This document shows positions 9,814 to 22,723 of a DNA stretch of 64,000 nucleotides, in pieces. The notes below the pieces were generated by a model, which worked only from the letters and a program-made list of their open reading frames with translations, had not been told where the DNA came from and did not search any database. The stretch is taken from assembly GCF_001544795.2 (NCBI RefSeq), contig NZ_FCOI02000001.1:372001-436000 (forward strand), written 5' to 3'. The stretch's first letter is position 1, and the number at the start of each line of letters is the position of its first letter. The DNA is from Caballeronia temeraria (GTDB lineage: Bacteria > Pseudomonadota > Gammaproteobacteria > Burkholderiales > Burkholderiaceae). The position numbers were made by a program, and so were the translations under genes.

Positions 9814-10593
9814 ATGGACATGGGAATCGCGGGCCGCACCGCGCTGGTGTGCGCGGCGAGCAAGGGGCTCGGACGCGGATGCGCCGAAGCGCTCGCCGCC
9901 GAAGGCGTGAATCTGGTGATCACCGCGCGCACGGCGGAAACGCTCGAAGCGACGGCGGCGCACATCCGCTCGACGTACGGCGTCACGGTGACGACCGTCG
10001 CGGGCGACATCACGACGCCCGAAGGCCACGCCGCCGCGCTGGCCGCATGCCCGGCGCCAGACATTCTGGTGAACAACGCGGGCGGCCCGCCGCCGGGCGA
10101 CTTCCGCACCTTCACGCACGACATGTGGATCAAGGCGCTCGAAGGCAACATGCTGACGCCGATCGAGCTGATCAAGGCAACCATCGACGGGATGATCGAG
10201 CGCGGCTTCGGGCGCGTGGTGAACATCACGAGTTCGTCGGTGAAGGCGCCCATCGACGTGCTCGGCCTGTCCAACGGCGCGCGCTCGGGCCTGACCGGTT
10301 TCGTCGCGGGCGTCGCGCGCAAGGTCGCATCGACCGGCGTCACGATCAACAATCTGCTGCCGGGCACGTTCGACACCGACCGCATCGCCGTGACGATGGA
10401 AGCGCAGGCGAAGGCGCAGAACATCTCGATCGACGACATGCGCGCGCGCCGTGCGCAAAGCCTGCCCGCGGGCCGATTCGGCACGTCGGAAGAGTTCGGC
10501 AAGGCCTGCGCGTTCCTGTGCAGCGTGCATGCGGGCTACATCACCGGTCAGAATCTGCTGATCGATGGCGGCGCTTATCCTGGCACGTACTGA
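9814..10593 (+). CDS. SDR-fold oxidoreductase with atypical catalytic motif
   Basis: Short-chain dehydrogenase/reductase fold, 259 residues; start chosen at MDMGIAGRTALV because an AAGGAGG Shine-Dalgarno lies 8 bases upstream. The cofactor loop reads AASKGLGRG, and the NNAG motif of strand 4 is intact. Aligning the catalytic region with classical SDRs position by position, the YxxxK pair falls on S-N-G-A-R, so the catalytic Tyr is Ser and Lys is Arg. The rest (NNLLPGTFDTDR, ITGQNLLIDGGAYPGTY) is normal. It may use another chemistry, or bind rather than turn over its substrate. Automated labels would be 3-oxoacyl-ACP reductase, which the active site does not support. First gene of a tight plus-strand group with mgsA and qor. 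Confidence 0.88.
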   Translation: MDMGIAGRTALVCAASKGLGRGCAEALAAEGVNLVITARTAETLEATAAHIRSTYGVTVTTVAGDITTPEGHAAALAACPAPDILVNNAGGPPPGDFRTFTHDMWIKALEGNMLTPIELIKATIDGMIERGFGRVVNITSSSVKAPIDVLGLSNGARSGLTGFVAGVARKVASTGVTINNLLPGTFDTDRIAVTMEAQAKAQNISIDDMRARRAQSLPAGRFGTSEEFGKACAFLCSVHAGYITGQNLLIDGGAYPGTY

Positions 10594-10608
10594 TCGAGGA
10601 GCATGCAC

Positions 10609-10998
10609 ATGACCACACGCGTCGCGCTGATCGCGCACGACATGAAGAAGGACGACATCGTCACGCTCGCGGGCGAGTTCGTCGACACGCTCGCGCAATG
10701 CAGTCTCGTCGCGACGGGCACGACCGGCGGGCGCGTCGCGGCGGCGCACGGGCTGGAGATCGAACGCAAGCTGTCCGGTCCGCACGGCGGCGACCTGCAG
10801 ATCGGCGCGGAACTGGCGGAAGGGCGCGTGAATATCGTGATCTTCCTGCGCGATCCGATGACCCCGCAGCCGCACGAGCCCGACATCAACGCGCTCGTGC
10901 GCGCCTGCGACGTGCACAACGTGCCGTGCGCGACGAACATCGCGACGGCGCGCATGATTCTCGACGACTTGCGCCTGCGCTTTGCGCGGGCGTCCTGA
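10609..10998 (+). CDS. mgsA: Methylglyoxal synthase
   Basis: Converts dihydroxyacetone phosphate to methylglyoxal and phosphate, a bypass that relieves phosphate limitation and sugar-phosphate stress. The ATG at 10609 ([14 protein letters not shown], 129 residues) is preferred over the one at 10603 because GAGGA lies 8 bases before it but only 2 before the other. The phosphate-binding GTTGG and the region [18 protein letters not shown], followed by the IVIFLRDPM strand with its conserved Asp, fit the family, as does the C-terminal [14 protein letters not shown]. It starts 15 bases after the SDR stop, so the two are almost certainly one operon. Confidence 0.95.
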   Translation: MTTRVALIAHDMKKDDIVTLAGEFVDTLAQCSLVATGTTGGRVAAAHGLEIERKLSGPHGGDLQIGAELAEGRVNIVIFLRDPMTPQPHEPDINALVRACDVHNVPCATNIATARMILDDLRLRFARAS

Positions 10999-11033
10999 AG
11001 CACGCATCTTGAAGCACGCATCCTGACGCACGA
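10996..11033 (+). repeat. Short tandem repeat at the mgsA stop codon
   Basis: Two 14-base copies of TGAAGCACGCATC(T/C) at 10996-11009 and 11010-11023, then a degenerate third (TGACGCACGA). The first copy begins with the mgsA TGA itself, so each unit carries another in-register-looking TGA. It lies immediately before the qor ribosome-binding site (AAAGGAGA). Confidence 0.75.
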
Positions 11034-11050
11034 AAGGAGATGAACGAGCG

Positions 11051-12025
11051 ATGACCAAGGCAATCCGATTCGACAAGGCAGGCGGCCCGGAAGTCATGAA
11101 GTGGGTCGACGTGGACGTGGGCGCGCCCGGCAAGGGCGAGATTCGCGTGAAGCATCATGCGGTGGGGCTGAATTTCATCGACGTGTATTTCCGCACCGGC
11201 CTCTATCCGATGCCGCTGCCGGGCGGCCTCGGCATGGAAGCCGCGGGCGAGGTGACGGCGGTGGGCGAGGGCGTCGCGCAGTTCAAGCCGGGCGATCGTG
11301 TCGCGTATGCATCGCGGCCGCCGGGCGCCTATGCGCAAGAGCGCGTGATGTCGGCGGAGTATGTCGTCAAGCTGCCGGATTCGATCGGCTATGAAGACGC
11401 CGCGTCGATCATGCTGCAAGGCCTGACCGCGCAGTATCTTTTGCGGCGGACGTATCGCGTGAAGGCGGGCGACACGGTGCTGATTCACGCGGCGGCGGGC
11501 GGTGTCGGCATGCTCGCGTGCCAGTGGGCGAAGGCGCTCGGCGCGACGGTGATCGGCACGGTCGGCTCCGACGAAAAAGCCGAGTTGGCGAAAGCGCATG
11601 GCTGCGATCATCCGATCGTCTACACGCGCGAAAACTTCACGCAGCGCGTGCGCGAAATCACGAACGGCGCGGGCGTGCCCGTCGTCTACGATTCGATCGG
11701 CAAGGACACGTATATCGCATCGCTCGATTGCCTGTCGCCGCTCGGACTGTTCGTGAGCTTCGGCAATTCGTCGGGACCGTTGCCGCCGCTCGACTCGTCC
11801 GAGCTTGCCGGACGCGGCTCCCTCTATTTCACGCGGCCGACGCTCTTCAGCTACATCGCCAAACGCAGCGATCTCGACACGATGGCCGCGGAACTGTTCG
11901 ATGTCGTGTCGTCGGGCAAGGTGAAGACGAACGTGCGCCAGCGTTATCCGCTTTCCGATGCAGCGCGCGCGCACGAAGACCTCGAGGCGCGCAAGACGAC
12001 CGGCTCGACGATTTTTCTGCCCTGA
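11051..12025 (+). CDS. qor: NADPH:quinone oxidoreductase (QorA-type, MDR superfamily)
   Basis: Zinc-free medium-chain dehydrogenase of 324 residues, the length of E. coli QorA. It opens with a GroES-like domain (KHHAVGLNFIDVYFRTGLYP, then LGMEAAGEVTAVGEGV) and continues with the Rossmann domain, whose dinucleotide loop is AAAGGVGMLACQWAKALGA. No structural-zinc cysteine cluster is present. QorA enzymes reduce quinones or enones with NADPH; a role in handling reactive carbonyls beside methylglyoxal synthase is an inference from position only. An AAAGGAGATG ribosome-binding site precedes the ATG, and the gene is 52 bases after mgsA. Confidence 0.92.
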   Translation: MTKAIRFDKAGGPEVMKWVDVDVGAPGKGEIRVKHHAVGLNFIDVYFRTGLYPMPLPGGLGMEAAGEVTAVGEGVAQFKPGDRVAYASRPPGAYAQERVMSAEYVVKLPDSIGYEDAASIMLQGLTAQYLLRRTYRVKAGDTVLIHAAAGGVGMLACQWAKALGATVIGTVGSDEKAELAKAHGCDHPIVYTRENFTQRVREITNGAGVPVVYDSIGKDTYIASLDCLSPLGLFVSFGNSSGPLPPLDSSELAGRGSLYFTRPTLFSYIAKRSDLDTMAAELFDVVSSGKVKTNVRQRYPLSDAARAHEDLEARKTTGSTIFLP

Positions 12026-12069
12026 CACGCGGCGTGGGGCGGTTCGTGAAACTAACGATCCAATAAAAC

Positions 12070-12768
12070 ATGAGCGAGCCGTCCTTCACCGTCGTCCTGA
12101 TCGAGGACGAAAAGCAGATTCGCCGCTTCGTGCGCGTGTCGCTCGAAGCGCAGGGCATGACGGTCCATGAAGCGGAAACAGGGCAGAAAGGCCTCGTCGA
12201 AGCCGCGACGCGCAAGCCGGATCTCGTGATCGTCGATCTCGGCTTGCCCGATACCGACGGCATCGACGTCATTCGCGAACTGCGCGGCTGGACCGAGCTG
12301 CCGATCATCGTGCTGTCGGCGCGCACGCAAGAGGAAGAGAAAGTCGCCGCGCTCGATGCCGGCGCCGACGATTACCTCACGAAGCCCTTCGGCGTTTCCG
12401 AACTGATGGCGCGGATTCGCGCGCATTTGCGGCGGCGCAATCAGGCGTCGGCGAGCGAAACGCCGGTTGTCACTTTCGGCGATGTCACCGTCGATCTCGC
12501 GTTGCGCCGCGTCACAAAAAACAGCGAGAACGTGCATCTGACGCCGATCGAATACCGGCTGCTATCGACGCTCGTGCGGCACGCCGGGCGCGTGCTCACG
12601 CATCGGCAATTGCTGGTGGAAGTGTGGGGGCCGTCGCATGTCGAAAGCCCGCATTATCTGCGCATCTACATGGCGCATCTGCGCCAGAAGCTCGAGCGCG
12701 ATCCCGCGCAGCCGGAGCATATCGTGACGGAAACGGGTGTCGGTTACAGGCTCGTCGGCGTGGCGTGA
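12070..12768 (+). CDS. kdpE: OmpR-family response regulator, KdpE type
   Basis: Two-domain response regulator of 232 residues. Receiver domain: acidic pair in LIEDE, phosphorylatable Asp56 in VIVDLGLPDTDG and Lys105 in YLTKPFG. A winged-helix DNA-binding domain follows (LTPIEYRLLSTLVRHAGRVL, then HYLRIYMAHLRQKLERDP, a segment strongly reminiscent of KdpE). KdpE normally controls the kdpFABC potassium pump with the sensor KdpD, but neither is in this window; the gene instead closes the SDR-mgsA-qor group, 44 bases after qor. It could be an orphan copy with another target. Its last 25 bases overlap the 3' end of the opposing gene. Confidence 0.88.
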   Translation: MSEPSFTVVLIEDEKQIRRFVRVSLEAQGMTVHEAETGQKGLVEAATRKPDLVIVDLGLPDTDGIDVIRELRGWTELPIIVLSARTQEEEKVAALDAGADDYLTKPFGVSELMARIRAHLRRRNQASASETPVVTFGDVTVDLALRRVTKNSENVHLTPIEYRLLSTLVRHAGRVLTHRQLLVEVWGPSHVESPHYLRIYMAHLRQKLERDPAQPEHIVTETGVGYRLVGVA

Positions 12769-13421
12769 TGGACGGCGTTGAGCGCATCGAGCACGCTATC
12801 GATGGGCTCGTCGCCGCCGACGAACGCGATCATCCGGTCGCGGATGCCGAGCGTCACGCAGCGCACCGCGATGCGCGCGACATCGGCGCGCGCGACTTCG
12901 GGCTTGTGTTCCGTGAGTTCGTCGGCGAGCGCGATCGCGCCGTGCGCCGGTTCATCCGATAACGGTCCGGGCCGAAGAATCGCAAAAGGCACGCCGCGAT
13001 GCGCGACGTATTCATCGGCTTCACGCTTCATCCGTGAATAGTGGCGCAGCGCAAATCCGCTGCGCTCGGGATAAAACGCCGACAACGCGCTCACGACGAC
13101 GAGCTGCCGCACACGCCGGCGCTTCGCGGAATCGGCGGTGCGCATGACGGCGTCGCGGTCGATCGCGCGCTCCTCGTGCACGCCCTCGTTTTCCGCCGAT
13201 CCGGCTGCGTAGATCACGTGCGTGATGTCGTCGAAGGCGTGGGAAAAGTCCTGGGTCAGATCGCCGAGCACGATGTCGGCGCCCATCGCCGCGAACTCGC
13301 TCTTGTGCGCGGACTTGCGCAGCATCGCGCGAAACGGCACGGCGTCGTGATGCAGGCGTTTGGCGATGAGCCGGCCGGTGCGGCCGTGCGCGCCGATCAG
13401 CAGAACCTTCAGCGTTTTCAT
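12744..13421 (-). CDS. NAD(P)H-binding (atypical SDR/NmrA-like) oxidoreductase
   Basis: Rossmann-fold protein of 225 residues with the N-terminal dinucleotide motif LLIGAHGRTGRLIAKRL and the downstream LRPGPLSDEP signature of the NAD(P)H-binding atypical-SDR group (relatives of YwnB and NmrA). The ATG at 13421 is chosen over a TTG two codons earlier because AAGGAG lies at good spacing from it. Substrate unknown; relatives are reductases or redox-sensing regulators. It converges on, and overlaps by 25 bases, the KdpE-like gene. The 100 bases between its start and the RND gene carry no clear terminator. Confidence 0.85.
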   Translation of the reverse strand: MKTLKVLLIGAHGRTGRLIAKRLHHDAVPFRAMLRKSAHKSEFAAMGADIVLGDLTQDFSHAFDDITHVIYAAGSAENEGVHEERAIDRDAVMRTADSAKRRRVRQLVVVSALSAFYPERSGFALRHYSRMKREADEYVAHRGVPFAILRPGPLSDEPAHGAIALADELTEHKPEVARADVARIAVRCVTLGIRDRMIAFVGGDEPIDSVLDALNAVHHATPTSL

Positions 13422-13522
13422 GCGCAACGCTCCTTCGCCGTGGGTCTCTACCCGACAAAGTAGGCGATTTTCGAGCGATATGCCGCGGGACGCGTGTGCG
13501 CCCGCAGCATTTTCTCATCGGC

Positions 13523-16858
<3,336 letters not shown>

Positions 16859-16861
16859 GAC

Positions 16862-19800
16862 TCAACGGCCCTCGCTGGCGGGCGCCGGCGGCGCGTCACG
16901 GTGAAAACGCGCGCGCAGCTTGCGGGCGAGGGAATCGAAGCCGAGATAGATGACGGGCGTCGTGAAGAGCGTGAGCAACTGCGACACGATCAGACCGCCG
17001 ACGATCGCCACGCCGAGCGGACGCCGCAGCTCCGAGCCCGCGCCCCAGCCGAGCATCAGCGGCAGCGCGCCGAGAAGTGCTGCCATTGTCGTCATGAGAA
17101 TCGGGCGGAAGCGCAACAGGCACGCCTGGAAGATGGCTTCGCGCGGCGGCTTGCCCTGATCGCGCTCTGCTTCGAGCGCGAAGTCGATCATCATGATCGC
17201 GTTCTTCTTCACGATGCCGATCAGCAGCACGATGCCGATGATGCCGATGATGTCCAGATCGTGCCCGGTGACCATCAGCGAAAGCAGCGCGCCGACGCCC
17301 GCGGACGGCAGCGTCGAAAGAATGGTGATCGGATGGATGAAGCTCTCGTACAGCACGCCGAGCACGATATACATCGTCACGATGGCCGCGAGAATCAGGA
17401 ACAGCTCGTTCGACAGCGACGCCTGGAACGCGAGCGCCGCGCCCTGATAGCGGATCTGGAACGACGCGGGCAAGCCGATTTCCTGCTTCGCCTGCTCGAT
17501 GACTTTCACCGCCTCGCCGAGCGACGCGCCCTTCGCGAGATTGAAGGACACGGTCGTCGCCGGGAACTGGCCGAGGTGCGTGACAAGCAAGGGCGCCGCG
17601 CGTTCGTGGAACTTGGCGATGGCCGAGAGCGGCACCTGACCGTTCGTCGCGGTGGAAGAGGGCAGATAGATGCCGTTGAGCGTTTCGCTGTAATGCGCGT
17701 CGGACGGTTCGGCTTCGAGAATCACGCGGTACTGGTTCGACTGCGTGAAGATCGTCGAGATGATGCGCTGGCCGAAGGCGTCGTAGAGCGCGTTGTCGAC
17801 GGTCGCGGGCGTGATGCCGAAGCGCGCGGCCGTTTCCCGGTCGATCTCGATGTACACCGACTGACCGTTCTGCTGCAGATCGGTCGCGACGTCGGTGAGC
17901 ACCGACGTGTGTTGCAGCCGCTCGACGAGCTTCGGCACCCATTCCGCGAACTCGGACGGGTTCGGGTCCGTCAGCATGAACTGATATTGCGTCGGGCTGA
18001 CGGTCGAGTCGATCGTCAGATCCTGCACCGGCTGCATATACAGCTTGATGCCGGGAATATCGGCGACTTCGCTCTGGATCGTGCGGATGATGTCGCTCGA
18101 CGTGTTGCTGCGGTCGTCGCGCGGCTTCAGGTTGATGAGCATGCGCCCGCTGTTGAGCGTGATGTTCGAGCCATCTACGCCGACGAACGAAGTCAGGCTT
18201 TCGACATCCGGGTTCTGCAGAATTTTCTTCGCGAGCGCCTGCTGCTGGTCCGCGACGGCCTGATACGACGCGGCCTGCGGCGCCTGCGTGATCGCCTGAA
18301 TGACGCCGGTGTCCTGCGTCGGGAAAAAGCCCTTCGGAATGAACACGTACAGCACGGCGGTCAACACGAGCGTGAGCACGAAGACGAAGAGCGTCGCGCG
18401 TTGCCGTTCGAGCACCCAGTTCAGCGCGACCGCATAGCGCCCGATCACGTAATCGATGAACTGATGCGCGCGCGCCTCGAAGCGTTTGCTTTCCTTCGGC
18501 GGCGTGTGGCGCAGGAGTTTCGCGCACATCATCGGCACGAGCGTGAGCGAGACGATCGCCGAAATCACGATGGTCACCGCGAGCGTGATCGCGAATTCGT
18601 GGAAGAGGCGGCCGACGACATCGCCCATGAAGAGCAGCGGAATCAGTACGGCGATCAGCGAGACTGTCAGCGAAATGATGGTGAAGCCGATCTGCTTCGA
18701 ACCCTTGAGCGCCGCTTCGAGCGGCGATTCGCCTTCCTCGACGTAACGCGCGATGTTTTCGATCATCACGATGGCGTCGTCGACGACGAAGCCGGTCGCG
18801 ATGGTCAGCGCCATCAGCGAGAGGTTGTCGAGCGAGAAGCCGCACAGGTACATGATCGCGAGCGTGCCGACCAGTGACAGCGGCACCGACAAGCTCGGGA
18901 TGAGGGTCGCGTAGACGTTCGCCAGGAACAGATAGATGACGAGCACGACCAGCACGACGGATAGCGCGAGTTCGAACTGCACGTCGCGAACCGATGCGCG
19001 GATGGTCGTGGTGCGGTCGGTGACGACGCGCACGTCGAGCGCCGCGGGCAGCGACTGCTGCAATTGCGGCAGGATTTTCTTGATGCCGTCGACGACGGCG
19101 ATCACGTTCGCGCCCGGCTGACGCTGCACGTTCAGGATGATCGCGGGCGTCGAGTCGACCCACGCGCCGAGCTTCGTGTTCTCCGGTCCCTCGACGATGC
19201 TCGCGACATCCGTCAGCATCACCGGACGGCCATTGCGATACGCGACGACCGCGCTCTTGTAGGCGTTGGCGTCGGTGAGCTGGTCGTTCGCGTTGATCGT
19301 GTAGGCGCGCGTCGGGCCGTCGAAGTTGCCCTTCGGCGTGTTGACGTTGAGGTTGGAAATCGTCGTGCGCAGATCGTCGATGTTGAGGCCATACGACGCA
19401 AGCGCCCGCGTGTTCGCGCGAATGCGCACGGCAGGGCGATTGCCGCCGCTCACCGAGACGAGGCCCACGCCCGCCACCTGCGAGATTTTCTGCGCGAGAC
19501 GGGTATCGGCGAGATCCTGCACTTGCGTCAGCGGCAAGGTTTTCGAGCTGACCGCGAGCGTCATGATCGGCGCGTCGGCGGGATTCACCTTCGCGTAGAT
19601 CGGCGGCGCGGGCAGGTCGGACGGCAGCAGATTGCCCGCCGCGTTGATCGCCGCCTGCACTTCCTGCTCGGCGATATCGAGCGGCAAATCGAGACTGAAC
19701 TGCAGCGTGATGACCGATGCGCCCGCCGAGCTCTGCGACGACATCTGGTTCAGGCTCGCCATCTGCCCGAACTGCTTTTCGAGCGGCGCGGTGACGCTCG

Positions 19801-19981
19801 ATGTCATCACGTCCGGCGACGCGCCCGGATAGAAGGTCTGGACCTGGATCGTCGGATAGTCGACGGCGGGCAGCGCCGAGAGCGGCAGAAAGCGCAGCGC
19901 GACGAGGCCGACCAGCATGATCGCCGCCATCAGGAGCGCCGTGCCGACCGGGCGCAGAATAAAAATGCGGGATGGATTCAT
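16862..19981 (-). CDS. mdtB: RND multidrug efflux permease, MdtB-type
   Basis: Second pump of the pair, 1039 residues, the usual length. Membrane segment 1 begins immediately ([21 protein letters not shown]). The proton-relay pair is in [21 protein letters not shown] and the lysine in [17 protein letters not shown]. Unlike its neighbour it has an ordinary short loop before [16 protein letters not shown]. Having two non-identical pumps in one operon is the hallmark of MdtBC/MuxBC systems, where the B subunits are thought to carry proton flow and C the substrate path; which of the two here plays which part is assigned only by gene order. 15 bases after the adaptor. Confidence 0.93.
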   Translation of the reverse strand: MNPSRIFILRPVGTALLMAAIMLVGLVALRFLPLSALPAVDYPTIQVQTFYPGASPDVMTSSVTAPLEKQFGQMASLNQMSSQSSAGASVITLQFSLDLPLDIAEQEVQAAINAAGNLLPSDLPAPPIYAKVNPADAPIMTLAVSSKTLPLTQVQDLADTRLAQKISQVAGVGLVSVSGGNRPAVRIRANTRALASYGLNIDDLRTTISNLNVNTPKGNFDGPTRAYTINANDQLTDANAYKSAVVAYRNGRPVMLTDVASIVEGPENTKLGAWVDSTPAIILNVQRQPGANVIAVVDGIKKILPQLQQSLPAALDVRVVTDRTTTIRASVRDVQFELALSVVLVVLVIYLFLANVYATLIPSLSVPLSLVGTLAIMYLCGFSLDNLSLMALTIATGFVVDDAIVMIENIARYVEEGESPLEAALKGSKQIGFTIISLTVSLIAVLIPLLFMGDVVGRLFHEFAITLAVTIVISAIVSLTLVPMMCAKLLRHTPPKESKRFEARAHQFIDYVIGRYAVALNWVLERQRATLFVFVLTLVLTAVLYVFIPKGFFPTQDTGVIQAITQAPQAASYQAVADQQQALAKKILQNPDVESLTSFVGVDGSNITLNSGRMLINLKPRDDRSNTSSDIIRTIQSEVADIPGIKLYMQPVQDLTIDSTVSPTQYQFMLTDPNPSEFAEWVPKLVERLQHTSVLTDVATDLQQNGQSVYIEIDRETAARFGITPATVDNALYDAFGQRIISTIFTQSNQYRVILEAEPSDAHYSETLNGIYLPSSTATNGQVPLSAIAKFHERAAPLLVTHLGQFPATTVSFNLAKGASLGEAVKVIEQAKQEIGLPASFQIRYQGAALAFQASLSNELFLILAAIVTMYIVLGVLYESFIHPITILSTLPSAGVGALLSLMVTGHDLDIIGIIGIVLLIGIVKKNAIMMIDFALEAERDQGKPPREAIFQACLLRFRPILMTTMAALLGALPLMLGWGAGSELRRPLGVAIVGGLIVSQLLTLFTTPVIYLGFDSLARKLRARFHRDAPPAPASEGR

Positions 19982-19996
19982 GCGTCGTGCTTGGAC

Positions 19997-21352
19997 TTAC
20001 TGCTGCGGTTGCTGACGTCGATGCCCGCCGTGGCGCGCGCCCGATGCCGCCGAAGCTGGCACGGTCGCGGATGCGCCCGAAGCGCCCGAGGCACCGGAAG
20101 CCGCCTTCGCTTTCTCGGCCGGAATCGTGATCTTGGCGCCTTCCTTCAGGCGGTCGGAGCCGTCGATGACCACGCGCTCGCCGACTTCCAGGCCGGACTT
20201 GATGCTGGTGCGCTCGCCATCGACCGGACCGGTCTTCACGTTGCGCACGGTGACGGTGTTGTCCGGCTTCACCACGTACACGAACGCGCCCGACGAGCCG
20301 TTCAGCACCGCCGGCGTCGGCACGATGGTCGCGTTCTTGATGACATCGACGAGCAGCTTCGTGTTCACGAACTGATTCGGGAAAAGCATGCTTTCTTTAT
20401 TGTCGAAGGTGGCGCGCAGCTTGACGGTGCCGGTCGTCGTGTCGATCTGGTTGTCGACCGTTTCGAGATAGCCTGCTTCGAGCGACGTGGTGTTCGCGTG
20501 GTCATACGCCGTGACCGACATCTTCGTGCCCGCGTGCAGCGGCTTGAGAATGGCGGCGAGATTGTCTTCGGACGTGGTGAAGATCACGCTGATCGGCTGC
20601 AACTGCGTGATGACGACGACGCCGTTCGTGTCGCCCGTGGTCACGTAGTTGCCCGGATCGACCTGGCGCAGGCCGACGCGCCCCGACACCGGCGCCGTGA
20701 TGCGCGCGTAGGTCAGATCGAGCTTGTACGTGTCGACGTTGGCCTGATCCGACTTCACCGCGCCTTCGTACTGCTTCACGAGCGACGCCTGCGTATCGAC
20801 CTGCTGTTTCGCGATGGAATCTTGCGAAAGCAGCGTTTGATACCGCTGCAAGTCGAGCCGCGCGGTCTGCAGGAGCGCCTGATCCTTCGCGAGCGCGCCT
20901 TCCGCGTTGCGCAGCGAGATTTCATACGGGCGCGGATCGATCTGCGCGAGCACGTCGCCCTTCCTGACCATCTGGCCTTCTTTGAACGCGACGTCGACGA
21001 GCGTGCCGTTCAACTGCGTCTTGACCGTGACGTTCGCAAGCGGCGTGACCGTACCGAGCGAATTGATGACGACAGGCATCTCGCCTTGCGTGACGCTCGC
21101 CACGTGCACCGGCTGCGGCTGGTTCATCGGGTTCGGTGCGCCGCGCCGTCCGCCTTGACGCGCTTCCGGCGTGCCGCTCGTGCCGCCGCTCTCGCCGCGG
21201 TTCCACGGATGCCACCACGCGAGCGCTCCTGCGACGATCAAAATCGCAACGATGAGCGGAACGATCCGGCGCCGGCGCGGCGCGGGTTCGATGGCGGCAG
21301 GCGAGGGAGGCGTCGGGCGCGATTGCCCTGGGGGATTCTTTTGGTCGTCCAT
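19997..21352 (-). CDS. mdtA: RND periplasmic adaptor, MdtA-type
   Basis: Membrane-fusion protein that links the RND pumps to an outer-membrane channel. The start at MDDQKNPPGQ gives 451 residues: a proline-rich cytosolic head, one membrane anchor at about residues 30-47, a lipoyl/barrel-sandwich half (VTPLANVTVKTQLNGTL), an alpha-helical hairpin (about 150-215, rich in Q, A and D), the returning half (ARITAPVSGRVGLRQVDPG) and beta-barrel and membrane-proximal domains. The C-terminus is a low-complexity Gly-Ala-Ser stretch ending in GHRRQQPQQ. The 80-codon upstream extension is poor coding sequence. First gene of the efflux operon. Confidence 0.93.
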   Translation of the reverse strand: MDDQKNPPGQSRPTPPSPAAIEPAPRRRRIVPLIVAILIVAGALAWWHPWNRGESGGTSGTPEARQGGRRGAPNPMNQPQPVHVASVTQGEMPVVINSLGTVTPLANVTVKTQLNGTLVDVAFKEGQMVRKGDVLAQIDPRPYEISLRNAEGALAKDQALLQTARLDLQRYQTLLSQDSIAKQQVDTQASLVKQYEGAVKSDQANVDTYKLDLTYARITAPVSGRVGLRQVDPGNYVTTGDTNGVVVITQLQPISVIFTTSEDNLAAILKPLHAGTKMSVTAYDHANTTSLEAGYLETVDNQIDTTTGTVKLRATFDNKESMLFPNQFVNTKLLVDVIKNATIVPTPAVLNGSSGAFVYVVKPDNTVTVRNVKTGPVDGERTSIKSGLEVGERVVIDGSDRLKEGAKITIPAEKAKAASGASGASGASATVPASAASGARHGGHRRQQPQQ

Positions 21353-21673
21353 CGGTTCGGTGGCTGGGTCTTTCAAATCTGTTCGAAGCGTGGGCGGGCG
21401 GCGGTCACGGTTCAGGCGCGGGCGTCGCGCTGCGCGCATGAACCGCTCCCGAAGCGGAGGCCGTGAATGATGCGGGGCCGTCGAAAGCGGCTGGAAAGAT
21501 TGCCTGCTCAAGTCAGGCGAGCGATCCGGCACGGCCCCTATGCGCGCGAAGCATGATGCTACGTCCCGCACCCGAGGCCGTCCACCGGCCATTCTTTCTG
21601 TTGATTACGACTGTTACACGCACATCGATGCGTGCTTTCGACGCGCTTCGGCGGCCCGGCAGCCGAAGCGTGG
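21353..21673 (-). other. Gap upstream of the efflux operon
   Basis: These 321 bases lie between mdtA and the iclR-type gene, both on the minus strand, so the mdtABC promoter should be here. I see no convincing -35/-10 pair, no clear terminator for the upstream gene and no small gene with a ribosome-binding site. Overlapping open frames here are arginine-rich shadows. Confidence 0.5.
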
Positions 21674-22507
21674 TCAGCCGGCGGCGCGCGTGGCGTTCGT
21701 GGCGTGCGTGCCGCCGATCTCGCGCGTGATCTGCCCGACGCAATCGAGCAGGGCCGGCGCGACTTCATCGATCAATATATCGCGCGGACACTGATGCGCG
21801 GCGCCGCCGCAGTTGACCGAATAGCGTTCCTCGGACGGCCCGACGAAGCCCGCCGCGACCGCATTCAGGCCCTGATGCCATTCGCCGACGGAAATCGCGA
21901 AACCCAGGCGCAATGCATCGTCGAGGCCGCGCTGCAAGCCACCCGCGATCGATGGCCAGTCGTCGCCCGATGCGGTCTGCAAACTGCCGATCAGCGCGCG
22001 CCGGTCCGCCTCCGACAACACCGCGAGATACGCGCGCCCGACCGCCGTGCGGCTCAGATCCATCCTGCCGCCGACTTCGAGCCGCGATACGAGCACGGCG
22101 GATCGCGGCCGAATGGCATCGATTACAACCATGTCCAAACGATCGCGCACGGCGAGGTGCACGGACAAACCGGTGTGCTCGGCGAGCTTGATGAGGAACG
22201 GGCGCGCCCGCGCACGAATATCGAAATTGCGTAAGAATCCGTTGCTCAGTTCGAGCACGGATGCGGTCAGCACGAACCGCTCGCTGTCGGGCAGGCGATG
22301 CAGCAAGCCGGCGCCGACGAGCGTCGCCGTGATCCGCGAAACCGTGGGCTTCGGAATTCCTGTCCAGTCGGTCAGCTCCCGATTACTGACGGGCGCGTCT
22401 GCGGCGGCGATCCGGCGCAGAACGTCGAGTCCGCGAGCGAGCGCGGTGACTTCCTCGCCGTCCTTTTCCCGGACGCGTTCCCTGCCGGTCGACGGTTCAT
22501 TCTGCAT
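21674..22507 (-). CDS. IclR-family transcriptional regulator
   Basis: Regulator of 277 residues: a charged N-terminal tail (about 1-22), an IclR winged helix-turn-helix (about 25-90, with PVSNRELTDWTGIPKPTVSR as the HTH), and an IclR effector-binding domain (about 95-270, including DLSRTAVGRAYLAVLS and the late AVAAGF segment). Members typically control catabolic operons and respond to small aromatic or organic acids. No catabolic operon is next to it; the efflux operon downstream is the nearest neighbour in the same direction but across a 321-base gap, so a regulatory link is only a possibility. Cysteines in VNCGGAAHQCPRD are unusual for the family. Confidence 0.9.
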   Translation of the reverse strand: MQNEPSTGRERVREKDGEEVTALARGLDVLRRIAAADAPVSNRELTDWTGIPKPTVSRITATLVGAGLLHRLPDSERFVLTASVLELSNGFLRNFDIRARARPFLIKLAEHTGLSVHLAVRDRLDMVVIDAIRPRSAVLVSRLEVGGRMDLSRTAVGRAYLAVLSEADRRALIGSLQTASGDDWPSIAGGLQRGLDDALRLGFAISVGEWHQGLNAVAAGFVGPSEERYSVNCGGAAHQCPRDILIDEVAPALLDCVGQITREIGGTHATNATRAAG

Positions 22508-22523
22508 AGGCGTTTGTTTTGTG

Positions 22524-22534
22524 AAACATCGTTT
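22524..22534. promoter_or_regulatory. Candidate operator in front of the IclR-type gene
   Basis: Inverted repeat AAAC-ATC-GTTT, 17 bases upstream of the start codon, inside a stretch that also has two direct copies of GTTTTGT. IclR proteins commonly repress their own gene from such sites. Short and unsupported by comparison. Confidence 0.35.
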
Positions 22535-22723
22535 TGTTTGATGACGTGGCGCAATTCTACAAGGCCGAATCGAGAAACTTGCAAATCATGCAAGCCTTCG
22601 CGATAAGCAGCATCCGCGATGAAACTTTTAGGGCGATCGTTGCGTGTTGAACGAAACTTGGGCACTTGCCCGGACCGCGAGATTTTGCTTGACTTGGGCA
22701 GCGATCCCGGAAAAAATGGAACC

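Noticed and set aside
12070..12768. KdpE as part of a kdpFABCDE operon
   Set aside because: No kdpA, kdpB, kdpC or kdpD is visible in the window; the gene is attached to an unrelated group.
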